Source: Bathynomus jamesi
Taxonomy: Eukaryota; Arthropoda; Malacostraca; Isopoda; Cirolanidae
Reading direction: 5' to 3'
Length of the DNA: 64,000 nt
Assembly (NCBI GenBank): GCA_023014485.1
Contig: JAJOZX010002582.1
Coordinates: 409,501-473,500, forward strand
Under the pieces are notes generated by a model. It ran no database searches. It saw only the letters and a list, made by a program, of their open reading frames with translations, and was not told the DNA's origin. Position numbers and translations under genes: made by a program. The first letter of the stretch is position 1, and every line of letters starts with the position of its first letter. Positions 11,405-22,784 of this stretch are shown in pieces.

Positions 11405-11600
11405 ATGTCGTAACATCGCTTCCGACCCCGTCCATTGCCAAAGTTAAGTGACAGTGGCTCTCGGTGGTAGTAGTTGGATGGGAGGCCGTCCTCTTCGTTC
11501 AGTGACTCATGATTCGGATCAACGTAAAGCTGTAGGTTCCCTCCGTCATATGACCTTAGCTGTTTCGAAGGAAGTTAAACGGGAGACCATCAAATAAACA
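11405..11600 (+). repeat. 5S rRNA-derived SINE
   Basis: Carries GCCAAAGTTAAGTGACAGTG, GGTAGTAGTTGGATGGGAGG and CCGTCC, which line up with the 5S rRNA internal control region and 3' arm, followed by the common body GATTCGGATCAACGTAAAGC, TGTAGGTTCCCTCC. This is the clearest 5S-like head in the window. Confidence 0.75.
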
Positions 11601-11802
11601 AATCAAAAAACCAACATCGATTTCATTGTGACCGAATTAAAAAAAAAAATGAAATATTGAGGGAAATTCCCTTAGAGTTTTTAAAGTAAAAACAAAGGCT
11701 GTCTTTCGAGAAATATGACAATGGAGAAGTAATGACGAGGAAGTTCTCACCAGTTTTTTCCCCTTCAACCACTCCATCAGCAAAAAAGATCACTTTAATT
11801 AA

Positions 11803-11959
11803 CCCAACAGTGCCCATTGGTAGAATTTCCTACCAGCAAAATTGTTTGTCATTATTGCATCACTTTTTCTTATATTCACGTGATCTTCGGTATGAGGCAT
11901 TGATATGACGCAATCTAAAAGATTGTTGGTAGGAAATTCTACCAATGGGCACTAATGAG
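11803..11959. mobile_element. piggyBac-like MITE with TTAA duplication
   Basis: TTAA at 11799-11802 and 11960-11963 flank inverted ends: AGTGCCCATTGGTAGAATTT on the left and AAATTCTACCAATGGGCACT on the right. 157 bp, non-coding. Confidence 0.85.
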
Positions 11960-12120
11960 TTAAAGTAGAATTTAAATATTTTCCTTAATTAGTATGATGT
12001 TAAATGGACTTTTTAAACATTTTGTCGACAGGAAATGTAACTGACATTAATGTAACTTAACCTGACCAAGCTTAAACCAACCTAATCCAAACCCTATCTA
12101 AACTTCTTAGACCTACAGTT

Positions 12121-12335
12121 TAACGTGGAATCCGAACCATGCCCCACCAGCAGCCCAGCGTCTGGGCCACCCAGGGTACCCATTTATCTACCAACCACTT
12201 TCCACTTTGTGTGGAAGGATGAACAGTTGGGTTTTGCTGCGCGTCGGCTGCCGTCACCGGGTCTCGAACCCGGGGCCGATGGATTCGTAGTCAGCGACGC
12301 TAACCACTACACCATCACCACCATTTCTTTCTCTT
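12121..12335 (-). repeat. Dimeric tRNA-derived SINE, family 2
   Basis: Minus-strand copy of the element at 25917-26145. First tRNA-like module: GATGGTGTAGTGGTTAGCGT with B box GGGTTCGAGACCC. Second: CTGGGTGGCCCAGACGCTGG region ending GGTTCGGATTCCACG. Confidence 0.8.
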
Positions 12336-12559
12336 TCTAATCATATCTCGTGAGACTTTGGTCGACCACCGAGGTAAACAGCCTCTGGGGTTGGATTTAT
12401 GGAGGAGAGAGTTGTTATCGGGATCTCTCGTGACCGTGTAGCCAGACGTAGGAGGTGATGATGATTCCATTCATGTATAGAATAATTCTGAGAGTTTTTA
12501 GGATTTTCCTCTCTACGTTCACTTCTATTGGAAGACACTGCATAGGGTAGTACAGAAAT

Positions 12560-12794
12560 GAGGCCTTCCTAGGAAGAAGTGTCTAAGCGACAAAAGTAAA
12601 GGACGACAAGAAAAGGCAGTTAAAATTACACAAATTTGAAAGTGACGCTACTCTTGAACTACATATTGAAGATTTTTTATGAAATATGTTCAAAAGTTGA
12701 AAGGTAAGATACTTTCAAATTTAGGACAAATTTAACTGCGTTCCTGGCGTTTTTTAACGTTTGTCACTTAGCCACTTCTTCCTTGGAGGGCCTC
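12560..12794. mobile_element. Fold-back MITE, family B
   Basis: GAGGCCTTCCTAGGAAGAAG...AAGCGACAAAAGTAAA on the left is inverted on the right (TTTGTCACTTAGCCACTTCT, GGAGGGCCTC). Related copies lie at 31343-31787 and 46561-46730. Confidence 0.8.
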
Positions 12795-12898
12795 ATATAT
12801 ACAGGAAAAAAGTAGTGGATGATTTTTTTTTTTTTTTTTTAAATATCTGCCATTTTAAAAGGTTTTTTTTTGTTAACTGAAATAAGAGTATAACATTT

Positions 12899-13144
12899 TT
12901 ACTGTACCTTTCTTTTTTTATGTAGGAAAGGGAGGCCAAGGACGAATGCCACAAAAATACCCAGCCTCCATAGAGGAAGTAGAGAGCCAAAATCGAGGTC
13001 CAAAGTTTTCGAGATGCCTGGATACTCTGCGTTTGAAAGATTGGAGGTCATAGACAGGGGGGGAAAGATGGATTGAGGAAGATTGTTCCAGTGTTGAGCG
13101 GTTGAGTAGATAAAAGATTGAAAATACCGATTAACCTTTGCCAT
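12899..13144 (-). pseudogene. LINE 3' end, copy 2, with RT tail
   Basis: Minus frame reads VNRYFQSFIYSTAQHWNNLP, QSIFPPL, then a short tail ending in CTACATAAAAA. 'F..SF...T...WN.LP..IF' is the usual C-terminus of Jockey/CR1-type reverse transcriptases. The upstream RT is absent. Confidence 0.75.
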
Positions 13145-13375
13145 AGAGAGTTGGGCAGAAAAGGAATGAGAATGGATCTACACGAGGGGAATTAATCCCC
13201 TGGTGCAAAATATTTTCTATGTGATGTCCTTCAAGCTCATAAACTCTTCGCGCACGGAGAACAAAATTTGCACTACTCTCGGCAGAGTATATATTGAAAT
13301 CTAAGAAATTTCTGGTTCACCTGATACTTTCAATTCTTTTATTGTGTGTTAACTCTTTTTAAATATTCTTAGTTC

Positions 13376-13510
13376 TTAAATAACTCCACATATAAAAGTC
13401 ACAGGGTTTAGATCTGGTGATGTTGGTGGCCATGATATTACTTTATCATAAACCACAGGAAATATGTTGGACAGAACTCTTCCGTTGAAAGTATCCTGTA
13501 AGTATCGTGA
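13376..13510 (-). pseudogene. Mariner transposase fragment (third catalytic Asp region)
   Basis: YLQDTFNGRVLSNIFPVVYD then WPPTSPDLNPVTFICG matches the 'WPPRSPDL.P.DFFLWG' block containing the last catalytic Asp of mariner transposases. Bounded by stops and with no other transposase domains, so a relic. Confidence 0.7.
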
Positions 13511-13632
13511 GAAGACCAGGTACAGAGAAGATACAGTAAGGTACAGAGAAGGTACAGTAAACATTTTATGCTTTTATTTCAGTTAATAAAAACAAATACA
13601 ATATTTTAAAGCGTCACATGTGTAAAAAATGA

Positions 13633-13638
<6 letters not shown>

Positions 13639-13700
<62 letters not shown>
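13639..13700. repeat. (AT)n microsatellite
   Basis: About 60 bases of pure AT. Confidence 0.95.
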
Positions 13701-13701
<1 letters not shown>

Positions 13702-14321
13702 CAAAATATTCGCGTACTAGAATCGGATTTACTCCTACGTTTCAGTAGATTACGTACAGTTATAATATTACGAACAAAATGAATGTCAGTTTATGCAAAA
13801 TAGATTCAACAAAACTTCATTTGTTTGAAAATGTCACAAATATATTTAGAAAAGCTTGAAAACAGGTTATTTTTATTAAAAATATCTGTATATTTTTTGG
13901 TGTAATAATTACGCTGAAACTTAATATCACTTTACCTATTAAGGAACATTAAATCTATTATACAGGGTGTCCACAATGTCTCGTCATCCCAGTAAAATAC
14001 TAACTGATTTTCGTTTTTCTTTCAAACGCATTTGGAATGTGTGATAGCAGCAACTCTACGACTGAACAACGAATATTGGCTAGTACCTGGTCTACACTGC
14101 GTTCGCACTTATTAAGCAGATTACATTTTCTCCAATGTTTTCAAAAGTTTTTCCCCGATTTCGATGAAATTTGTAGCAAATAATCATTATATATAGCAGC
14201 ATTGATGGTATTCATTTCGATAAAATATTTTGATAATTAAAATAATCATCTCATTTTATTGAAAAATATGTAAAATATTGTGTTCCGAATTATTAAGCAA
14301 GTATTCTATTTACGGATCTAA

Positions 14322-14730
14322 ATGGTGAAAATGGGTAAGAAGAAGGATTTGACATTAACTGAGAAAAGAAAAATAGTCAAGTTACTCGCTGAAAATATAA
14401 AATCTATTGAAATTGCGAAGCAGTTTGGCAGAGCTTATCGAACTGTAAACAAGATTGTAGCGGAGGGTACCAAACTGAGGCAGCGAAGTGATAAAGGAGC
14501 TATAAGAAAAGTGACAAGGCGGCAGATATCTGTAATCAAGCGCAAATTGCAAAGCATCCATTGTCCTCAAGTAAAGAGGTTTTTGAGCAGGCTGGCATAC
14601 ATAATGTACCAAGAACATCTCGATGTGGAATCCTCCAAACAATTGGCAAGATGTGTAAACCTACGATTCAGTCACCATTAACACCCAGGTACGAGAAGCA
14701 GCGTTAGTCGAGGCAATCTAGAGCAAAAAT
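14322..14730 (+). pseudogene. Tc1-like transposase N-terminal half
   Basis: Opens MVKMGKKKDLTLTEKRKIVK with a helix-turn-helix (IEIAKQFGRAYRTVNKIVAE) and a second DNA-binding segment. A frameshift near 14570 moves reading to a frame giving GIHNVPRTSRCGILQTIGKM and KPTIQSPLTPRYEKQR, the paired-like second helix region of Tc1 transposases. The Academ-like element interrupts it at 14738. The C-terminal continuation is at 20045-20342. Confidence 0.85.
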
Positions 14731-14737
14731 AGCTTCA

Positions 14738-17700
14738 ACCTGGGCAAAATTGCTTCAGAAGCTTTCTAAACTGTTTCCAGCTCAGGAACCATTGCAGAAT
14801 AACATATCCAAAATCCGACAAAATTGGACCCCGGGAACACCCCCAAAAATGAAATTCAAAATGGCGGACTGGCAGTTTCCTACGAAATACAATAAATTTT
14901 AATTTCGCTTTGTAGAGAGAGTTATGACGTTTTTCTTGATCAGTAAAATGTTTTAAAACACATTTCGTTTCTAAATTAACCTATATGACACTAAAAATTG
15001 TATTAGGCGGCTAGTATTAAACTATGACGTCACGTAATGTAAATAAAATATACTGTATGGAGTGTATGTGAGAATGGACATTGCTACATCTTTATAAACT
15101 TATATATACACTCTTTAATTCCTACTACCCACTATCAAATCTGCGTATTTGTGCTTGTCATTTTCTTTAAAACTGTTATTATGTACTCCTTTTAAATACT
15201 GCAACACAGTTTATTAATTTGTGTTTTCTGTTTCAGACTGACTCGGTGTACGGCTGACTCGGTGTGCGTCCGCCTTCAAGAATGCAGACCCCTGAAGAAT
15301 TGTGCGTGATTTGTAAGGAGAAATTGGACAGCGGACAGGAAGTGGTTCACATCTCGCAAAAAGGAGCAGATGGTATAAATGCATCCAGCCGCAGCCGTGG
15401 AAGCGATGTTGTTGCAACAGCTGGAATAAGTGTTCACGTTGTATGTAGGAAAAGGTTTACGGATAAAAAGACCATTGAAATAAAGAAGCGACAGACCGCA
15501 GCCGAGGCAATACCAAGGAAAAGTGCTCGTTTTCATGAATACGCATTTTCCAGTGCTACTCACTGTTTGTTTTGTGATACCTTTGTGACTTTTTTTCCAA
15601 ACACAAACCAAAATCAGAGCATGTCAAAATAAGAACTACAGAGTTCTCCGAAACCATAAAAAGGTGCTGTGAGAGCCGCTGCGATGAATGGTCGTTTAAT
15701 GTAAAAGGCCGTCTGGAGTATTATCTTCGTGATCTTCCTGCTGCAGATTGTGTCTACCATCACACCTGCAGCGTAAATTTTCGAAGTGGAAAAAACATTC
15801 CTCGCGCATACTCCTGACGATCATGATTCGAAGAAAGGGAGACCAACTAATGAAGAGCAACACCAAGCATTCCTTCAGACCTGTGCTTACCTGGAAGAGA
15901 ATGATGATGAACAACTGTTGATTGGAGACCTAATTTCCAAAATGGAGGAATATCTTCAAGGAAGTCAGAGCTCTGTCTACGAACGCAGGCACATGAAGAG
16001 AAAGCTTTTAGAACGTTACGGAGACAAGATCATAATATCAGGTGAAAGTGGGAAGGCAGATGTAGTAACACTACGAGAGACAGCTAATGAAATTCTTATA
16101 GATTATCACAAAAAGTCGAAAGAATGTGATATAGATATAGAGCTACAGAAGATTTACCTAGTAGAAGCTGCTGCAAAAATAATCAGAAGTGATATCAAGT
16201 CTGTCGACTCGCCTAGAAAAGATGTGTATCCATCTCCAAATGACATCACTGCAGAAAGTGCTCTTGATTACATTCCCAACAGTCTGAAATTGCTATTATC
16301 AAAAGCATTTGCGGGACAGGATGCTTCAAGAAAAATAGGTGCAATTGGGCAGAGCATTATGCAAGCAACCCGTCCTAGAGGATTACTATGTCCACTACAG
16401 ATCGGTTTGTCGGTTCAGCTACACCACAACTTTAGGTCAAGGTACCTTATTGACGTTCTCCATCAGCTGGGTTACTGTTCGTCGTATGCAGAAGTAACAA
16501 GATTCGAAAGAAACGCGGCGCTGGCAAGTGGGTCTGGCTCTTTTACTGTTGATGAAAACACTGCAGTCCTTCTAGCAGCAGATAACGTTGATCATGATGT
16601 CTGCACTTTGGATGGGAAAATACCTTTCATGGAATGGGTATGATTGCCGCAATAACTCCGAAGATCAAGATCCACCCTTCTATTCACAGGCGTAATGTTG
16701 GTGACAATGACATTAAGAAGATTGCAACCGTTGACATTAGGGAATATAGACACGCGAGAAGCATGTTGAGGGACATATCATTCCGCGAACTTCCAGTACC
16801 CACTGCCACCATAAGTCGACTTAGTCTTCTCTGGCAGATATCTTCAGCAGAAAGATCAGGTCCAAGTTGGTCCGGAACAATGCAGGCAATTCACGGTGGA
16901 TCAAGTGTCTCACATCCAGGTGTGGCGTCGATCACGTTCCTTCCCATCATAGATATGTCGCCAACTGACATGACCTGCATATTTTCGACATTACATATTT
17001 GAGCAAGATAGCACGCGATCAAAAAGTCCCATGCATTATTACCTTTGATCAGCCTTTGTTCTGGAAAGCTTCCCAAATCATCAATGAACAGAGAGACCTG
17101 CAGGACATTGTTTTAATGTTGGGATCATTTCACACTCTGATGAATCTTTTGGGAGCAGTCGGTACTCTTATGAATGGTTCAGGATTGTCTGAAGTACTTC
17201 AAGAAATATACGGACCAAATGCCGTGCAACACATGATGTCTGGAAAAGCTGTTTCAAGAGCGATACGTGGTCATATGATAGTAGATGCAGCTCTTAGTAC
17301 TTACTAGTCGCAGACGTTTTCCCTCGTAATGAAGATGGAACTCCTCATGACCTCCATAAGGAAGCTTGTGACCTGCTCGACGATGTTATGACCGCCAAAC
17401 AATCAGTTGAGGATGTGGAATCTTCGAATGCATTGTCTCAGATTGCTACCACTTTGGATGCGAAGAAAACTGACCTACAATCTACTTCGCAAACAAGTCA
17501 ACTCTGGTTGGAATATCAGCGAATGATCAACATTGCACGTTCCTTGATAACAGCAGACAGAACCGGCTCGTGGGATTTGCACTTGCAAGCTATGCTGGAG
17601 ACCATCCCCATAATTGCAGCAGCCGGACATCACAATTACCTGAAATCGATATACCTGTACCTGCAGAAAATGTTAAGTTTGCCTTCTGAAAATCCAGCCG

Positions 17701-20033
17701 TTAGCAAAATGTTCCAGGAAGGTAATTGTTGGTAAGAAGAAGCGACAGATTATGGGCCGGACTCGGCACAGACCTGGTGATAGAACAAGTACTAATGCGT
17801 TCCCTGAAAAGCAGAGGCGGACTGACACGCGGAAGTGGATTTACAGACATCCAAAGGACAACGTGGCTCTTTTCTATGCCTCTGTGTTCCACTTATAACT
17901 TAGCAATGCAGGAATACACCAGAGTTTTGTTGGAAAGTAGTGAACAGCACAAGGAAATGAGGGGAAGTAGACAAATCAGGGACAGTAATGACATGAAGAA
18001 AGTACTTGAACGTCTGGAATCCTTATCCCCATTCCATTCTACCTCGGGTCTCTGCAACATTGTAACAGGGCTAACTGCTGATCCTGGAGTTAACGTTCAT
18101 CAATTGCATTCAATCGGTACGAACATTGTCGTAAAAATGATTGGGAAACAAGCCTTTACATATTCTGCCAAAAGATCTGACAAAGTGAAAACACTAGGAT
18201 CTGCTTCTGCCGTTGTGATCACTGATGCTTCAGATATAGAAGTAGATCCTGCACTACTGTTTCAGAGAATGATGACTGTTGCCACTGGCGGAGACATGAA
18301 TCTTGAAGATGTCATGTGTTACGAACTGTGTGCATATCCTCCTGCATTGTTCGAATCACGAAGTATCTTGAGGAAACCCGATAAGTCTCAGCTAGCTCAT
18401 GCAATAATTAAATACACTGACACTTTACGCATGGAAGAAGTTCAAGAAATTCAGTGCACAGACCAGTACGTATTGGATGGTGGATCTCTACTACATCGTG
18501 TTTCCTGGCGTCAAGATGAAACATATGACAGCATCGCCAACTCATATGCCGATTTCACTCTGAAAACATATGGAAAAGCAATCATTGTTTTTGATGGCTA
18601 CAGCAGCTCTCCTACGATCAAGGACATGACCCACAGAAGACGCAGCACCAAGACAAGCAGAAATGTGAATCTCAGTCCAAGCATGAAGTTTGTTGGCCAG
18701 AAGGAACACTTCTTGGCTAATGAAAACAACAAGCAAGCATTTATTTCCCTCGTAGGTGAGATGTTGAAGAAGCACGGGTGTACTGTTCACAACGCAGATG
18801 GGAATGCTGATGTGGACATCGTTCGTGCAGCAGTTTCCTCATCAGAAAATGCAACTACAACAGTAATAGGGGAAGACGCCGACTTGCTGATTCTCCTTCT
18901 GTACCATGCCAAGGACAGTGGTTTCAAGTTGTACTATCGCAGCGATATAAGACGGGGACCATCTCCTAATCCTGTGTATGATATTCTCAGCATTCAATCA
19001 TTGTTAGGCAATGACATCTGCAAGTATCTCCTGTTTGTGCATGCTTTCACGGGCTGTGATAGCACATCCAGAATTTTTTCGATCGGTAAAGCCAAAGCAT
19101 TCGACACACTGATGAAGGTGGCTGAACTCCGTTCAGTTGCAAATACATTCTGTTCTGATTGTTGCCAACACTCTGACATTGAAGCCGCTGGAAGAAAGGC
19201 AATGCTTCTGTTGTATGGCTGCAAAACACTTGAATCCACTAACGCACTACGTCATCGAATGTTAGTTGAAAAGGTAGCTACAGCTAAATCTTTTGTTATA
19301 CCCGAACGTTTGCCACCTACCGATGCGTCCACAAAGTACCACAGCTTTCGCACATACTTTCAAATACTAATCTGGAAGTCTACAGAAGAGAAGATCGATC
19401 CAGAACAGTGGGGTTGGTATGTAAAGAATAATTCCTACTACCCTACAGCCTGCGACAAGCCACCAGCTCCAAATTATCTACTCAACATGATCCGCTGCTC
19501 CTGCAAGACGAAATGTGCTACTTCAAGATGTGGATGCAAGCGTAATGGAATGCCCTGTTCAGCCGCTTGTGGCGAGTGCCAAATCAGTGGTTGCGATAAC
19601 AACCCAAGTACCGGTAATCTATCCGATGATAGTGATGAAGAGGATTAATTTCTGTATGTTTGTGACCAGGTATCACTTCTTCTGTAATGAACATAACTTG
19701 AAACTGGGAAAAAAATAATTGTTGTATTATTGATTATAAAAATCTGTAAAAAGCTATATAACATTATATTTGCGTAATAACTGGTTGTGTTGTATATTGT
19801 TGAATTATTTAAAACATTACAACTGAAAGAAAAAGCATCAAATGTATCTCTATAAATAAAAGCGTAAATTATATATATTTTTTTTTCGTAGGAAACATCC
19901 AGTCCGCCATTTTGAATTTCATTTTTGGGTGTGTTCCCTGGGTCCAATTTTGTCGAATTTTGGATATGTTATTCGGCAATGGTTCCTGAGCTGGAAACAG
20001 TTTAGAAAGCTTCTGAAGCAATTTTGCCCAGGT
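14738..20033 (+). mobile_element. Academ-like DNA transposon with XPG-type nuclease (layer 3 of nest)
   Basis: 5,296 bp. TIRs of about 145 bp start ACCTGGGCAAAATTGCTTCA and include GGAACCATTGC, ATAACATATCC and CAAAATGGCGGACTGG on both sides with only a handful of mismatches. Flanks TTCA/TCAA and TCTA/CTAA give no clean target duplication. One long, frame-broken gene fills the interior. Academ is the named superfamily I know to carry an XPG nuclease; assignment is by domain content, not by search. Confidence 0.75.
15282..19648 (+). pseudogene. Zn-finger / transposase / XPG-like nuclease / CXC protein
   Basis: Six plus-strand blocks form one protein of about 1,450 residues. Order: N-terminal finger (CVICKEKLDSG..., VHVVCRKRF), a second CxxC/HxxC region (HCLFCDTF; VYHHTCSVNF), a central RNase-H-like stretch with ADNVDHDVCTLDG and CIITFDQPLFWKA and HMMSGKAVSRAIRGH, then a FEN/XPG-like domain in 17726-19648: IIVFDGYSSSPTIKD, NADVDIVRAAV, VIGEDADLLILLLYH, FTGCDSTSR. 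These match the acidic clusters of FEN nucleases. A CXC cysteine domain ends it (RCSCKTKCATSRCGCKRNG, CSAACGECQ) before an acidic tail. Breaks lie near 15594, 15800, 16614, 16990, 17300 and 17731; all are one-base shifts and no nonsense substitution was seen. Start chosen at the ATG of MQTPEELC. Confidence 0.85.
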
Positions 20034-20044
20034 CTAACTACAAA

Positions 20045-20342
20045 TTGCCTGGACTACGTGTTGAATCGGCGCGTCAGTACGTGAAAACAGATTTTAATAC
20101 TGTATTGTTCACCGTTGAATGAAAAGCAACCCTTGAGGGACTTGATGTTTGGTCAAGAAGATGGATTGCTGAGAGCCAATTTCTACCATCGAGATTAAGA
20201 CGCCAACAAGGTGGAGGTAGTGTCATGTTTTGAGCAGGACTGATAGGCAATGAAGTAGCTGTCCCATACAGAGTGCCTGATGGTGTAAAAATGAATGCCC
20301 AGTCTTACACAAACTTTCTAAAAGAAAACCTCATTCCATGGT
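20045..20342 (+). pseudogene. Tc1-like transposase catalytic fragment
   Basis: Reads VKTDFNTVLFT, LEGLDVWSRRWIAESQFLPS, RLRRQQGGGSVMF-stop-AGLIG and VPDGVKMNAQSYTNFLKENL, the middle of a Tc1 transposase. Two nonsense changes (TGA for the Cys/Trp expected) and loss of the region holding the second and third acids show it is dead; sequence passes straight into the right TIR. Confidence 0.85.
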
Positions 20343-20669
20343 AGATCCGTAAATAGAATACTTGCTTAATAAGTCGGAACACAATATGTTACATATTTTT
20401 CAATAAAATGAGATAATTATTTTAATTATCACAATATTTTATCGAAATGAATACCATCAATGCTGCTACATATAGTGATTATTTGCTACAAATTTCATTG
20501 AAATCGGGGAAAAACTTTTGAAAACATTGGAGAAAATGTAATCTGCTTAATAAGTGCGAACGCAGTGTATGAGCGACCACGTAATGGCACAACTATTGAA
20601 AATATTCACGCAAGCTTCCAGGACCGACTGAATCGTGCACCTCCTCCAATACTCGAATGAAGATACACT

Positions 20670-21600
20670 TTTTTGCAACTTGAGTAAACTTGTTATAAAT
20701 AATTAATATTTTTATTTCTACGTTTAATTTTTGGGATCACGCTCTATGTTCTATATTTTCAAAACTTTATTTTACTGCAATTTATATGTTCTGACGGTTA
20801 AGCCGTCTTGACGGCATTCTAGGTCTTAATTATATCTATGTTCAAAAAAAAAAAGCCTATAAAATTATTATCGATGAAACCGTTTACAAATACTTGGTAC
20901 AAAATGAGGTTTTGAAAAACATTTGGTTATAGCAAATTATAAGGTTAGCCATTAATTAACTTTAATTCCTTACTATTTAAACTATAGCTTTGATCAACAT
21001 CACCAATGATTAATTTCGAGTCGAGTTTATTCTTGTTGATGAGTTTTCAATAACTTTTTAAAAGAGTTATTTTTACCAAGCGAAAGTCAGAAACTTCAAA
21101 AAATCTGATATTGATAAACTGATCAACTGTTGATGCATAGTTGATATCGTTGAAATGAAGTCGTATTTATTTGTGCCAGTTCACAAATTAATATTACAAT
21201 AATGTTGATAAAATAGAGTGCAACCAACATTAATAAAATATATTTTCCTCAAAAATAGGAAAATACTGTTGTTTATTTATTTACTGAATAATGACTTTAC
21301 ATCAGTACTCATTTTCAACCCCAATTCGATACTGCTGTCAAAATTTGTGTCATTCAAATTGCTAATTCAAAATTGCCACATCACTATCGTTTCAACAATG
21401 ACAGGCTGATTCATCGATGTTTCATCATCATTATATTAATTTTTATAAGTTAAAAGAAGTTAAAAAAAAAGTTAAAAGTAGTTAAGTTAAAAGTCGAAAG
21501 TGGTGATGAATTCAATATGTGAACGGAACATTATTAATTAAAAAAAGCTAAAAACTTGGACGATGATGCAAGACATTTGACCGCAACTCTGATATTGAGA
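20670..21600. other. AT-rich spacer, no gene seen
   Basis: No coding, TIR or tRNA-like pattern recognised. Confidence 0.4.
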
Positions 21601-21602
21601 AA

Positions 21603-21680
21603 CTGGGAGCCAATGAGTGAGGCACGAACTCGCGTTGCGTGATATTAGAGTCAGTGCCTTAACTCAATGAGCCATGCGGA
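21603..21680 (-). repeat. tRNA-like SINE head
   Basis: Minus strand has GCATGGCTCATTGAGTTAAG as A box and GCGAGTTCGTGCCTC as B box about 40 bases apart. Confidence 0.55.
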
Positions 21681-21735
21681 CCCTTAAAAAAGGAATGCGT
21701 TCGTGGATCAGCAGTCTTAGATGTGTTTAGTCGGG

Positions 21736-21877
21736 GTTAATCGGTATTTTCAATCTTTCATCTACTCAACCGGTCAGCTCTGGAACAATCTTCCTCAATC
21801 CATCTTTCCTCCTATCTATGACCTCCATGCTTTTGCGGGCATTCTCCCTTGGCCCCTCCTTCCTGCATAAAAAAAAT
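21736..21877 (+). pseudogene. LINE 3' end, copy 3, with RT tail
   Basis: Open frame VNRYFQSFIYSTGQLWNNLP, QSIFPPIYDLHAFAGIL, WPLLPA-stop, directly followed by the A-run tail (CCTGCATAAAAAAA). Same tail protein as 12899-13144 on the opposite strand. Confidence 0.75.
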
Positions 21878-22049
21878 TATCCTTTATATTCCCTTTATTT
21901 GTATAAAGTATACAACAGCTTTTAGCACAATATAACACAAGGAGGGGATTGTAGATACCAATCGACCAGGGAAGTACTCCGGGGTGAACGTTAGGCAGGA
22001 GACACGGAGTGCTGGAACTCTCGTTTCTCCTGTCACTGTCCTCCTTAGC

Positions 22050-22292
22050 TGTTCTTTTTCCGCGTCTCATCTACCCTGTAAGCAGTCCAACATGTTCTCA
22101 AACACGCATTTCTCCCTTTATTTTTTACTACCTATACGTGCATTTTACACACTACACAATCCTCTCAAAATTTAAAAAAAAAAAAAAAAATAGCATCATG
22201 AGCTTCGGAAACCTTGATTTTGGCTCTTTCTTATAAAGGTGAGTATTTTTGAGGGCATCCGCCCTTGGCCCCGCCTTTCTACATAAAAAAAA
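22050..22292 (+). mobile_element. LINE 3' end, copy 4
   Basis: GCGTCTCATCTACCCTGTAA to GGCCCCGCCTTTCTACATAA plus A run; parallels the minus-strand copy at 11168-11364. Confidence 0.65.
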
Positions 22293-22325
22293 CGCACTAA
22301 TTTTGAACGCGATCCTATTTGGTTC

Positions 22326-22404
22326 GCTGGGTGGCTCAGGGAGTTAAGGTGGTGACTTCGATACCATTGAACGCGGGTTCGAGCCCCGTTGGCACCTACT
22401 TTCG
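22326..22404 (+). repeat. tRNA-like SINE head
   Basis: GCTGGGTGGCTCAGGGAGTT (A box) and GCGGGTTCGAGCCCCGTTGG (B box). The acceptor arms do not pair, so it is a SINE head or relic and not a tRNA gene. Confidence 0.6.
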
Positions 22405-22784
22405 TATTATATTTCGTTTCTTTTGTTTCAGTCTTAAAATGTGAGGTCATTGCACTTAACTGAAAGAAATAATGGTCTATAAATTATGAGGGTACAAATA
22501 ACACTGGGCAACACGTATTTTATTGAATGATATCTGACACTTGATTCTAGGTAATTTGGGTGCGCTGACTACGAATTTCAACTCGGTTTGGCTCTATCAG
22601 GTCCTGATTCTTGTCGACAGCCTATGTGCCATTTTCCAGATTTTTCAAATTAGGACTAAAAAATTAAGTCATGTGTTAAATTTTTTTTTCAAGTTTCATG
22701 AATACAAGCAGTTCAAACTACAGTAAAATTACATTATAACGATAGAAATGACTTAAAATAAAAAAACAAACAGATATGAAGCTT

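Larger units (their letters stand above)
14095..20567. mobile_element. Tc1-like element with ~220-bp TIRs (layer 2 of nest)
   Basis: Begins CACTGCGTTCGCACTTATTA and ends in the complement, flanked by TA at 14093-14094 and 20568-20569. The TIRs extend about 220 bases (to ATTTACGGATCTA near 14316; from GATCCGTAAATAG near 20345). The transposase is split by layer 3 and lacks its C-terminus. Confidence 0.95.
13961..20665. mobile_element. Mariner MITE family A, split by insertion (layer 1 of nest)
   Basis: Left half 13961-14094 starts TACAGGGTGTCCACAATGTC and matches 7553 and 56675 copies to GGCTAGTACCTGGTC. The right half resumes at 20570 with TGAGCGACCACGTAATGGC. Removing 14095-20567 and one TA restores the contiguous family sequence. 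The distal right TIR is missing. Confidence 0.9.
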
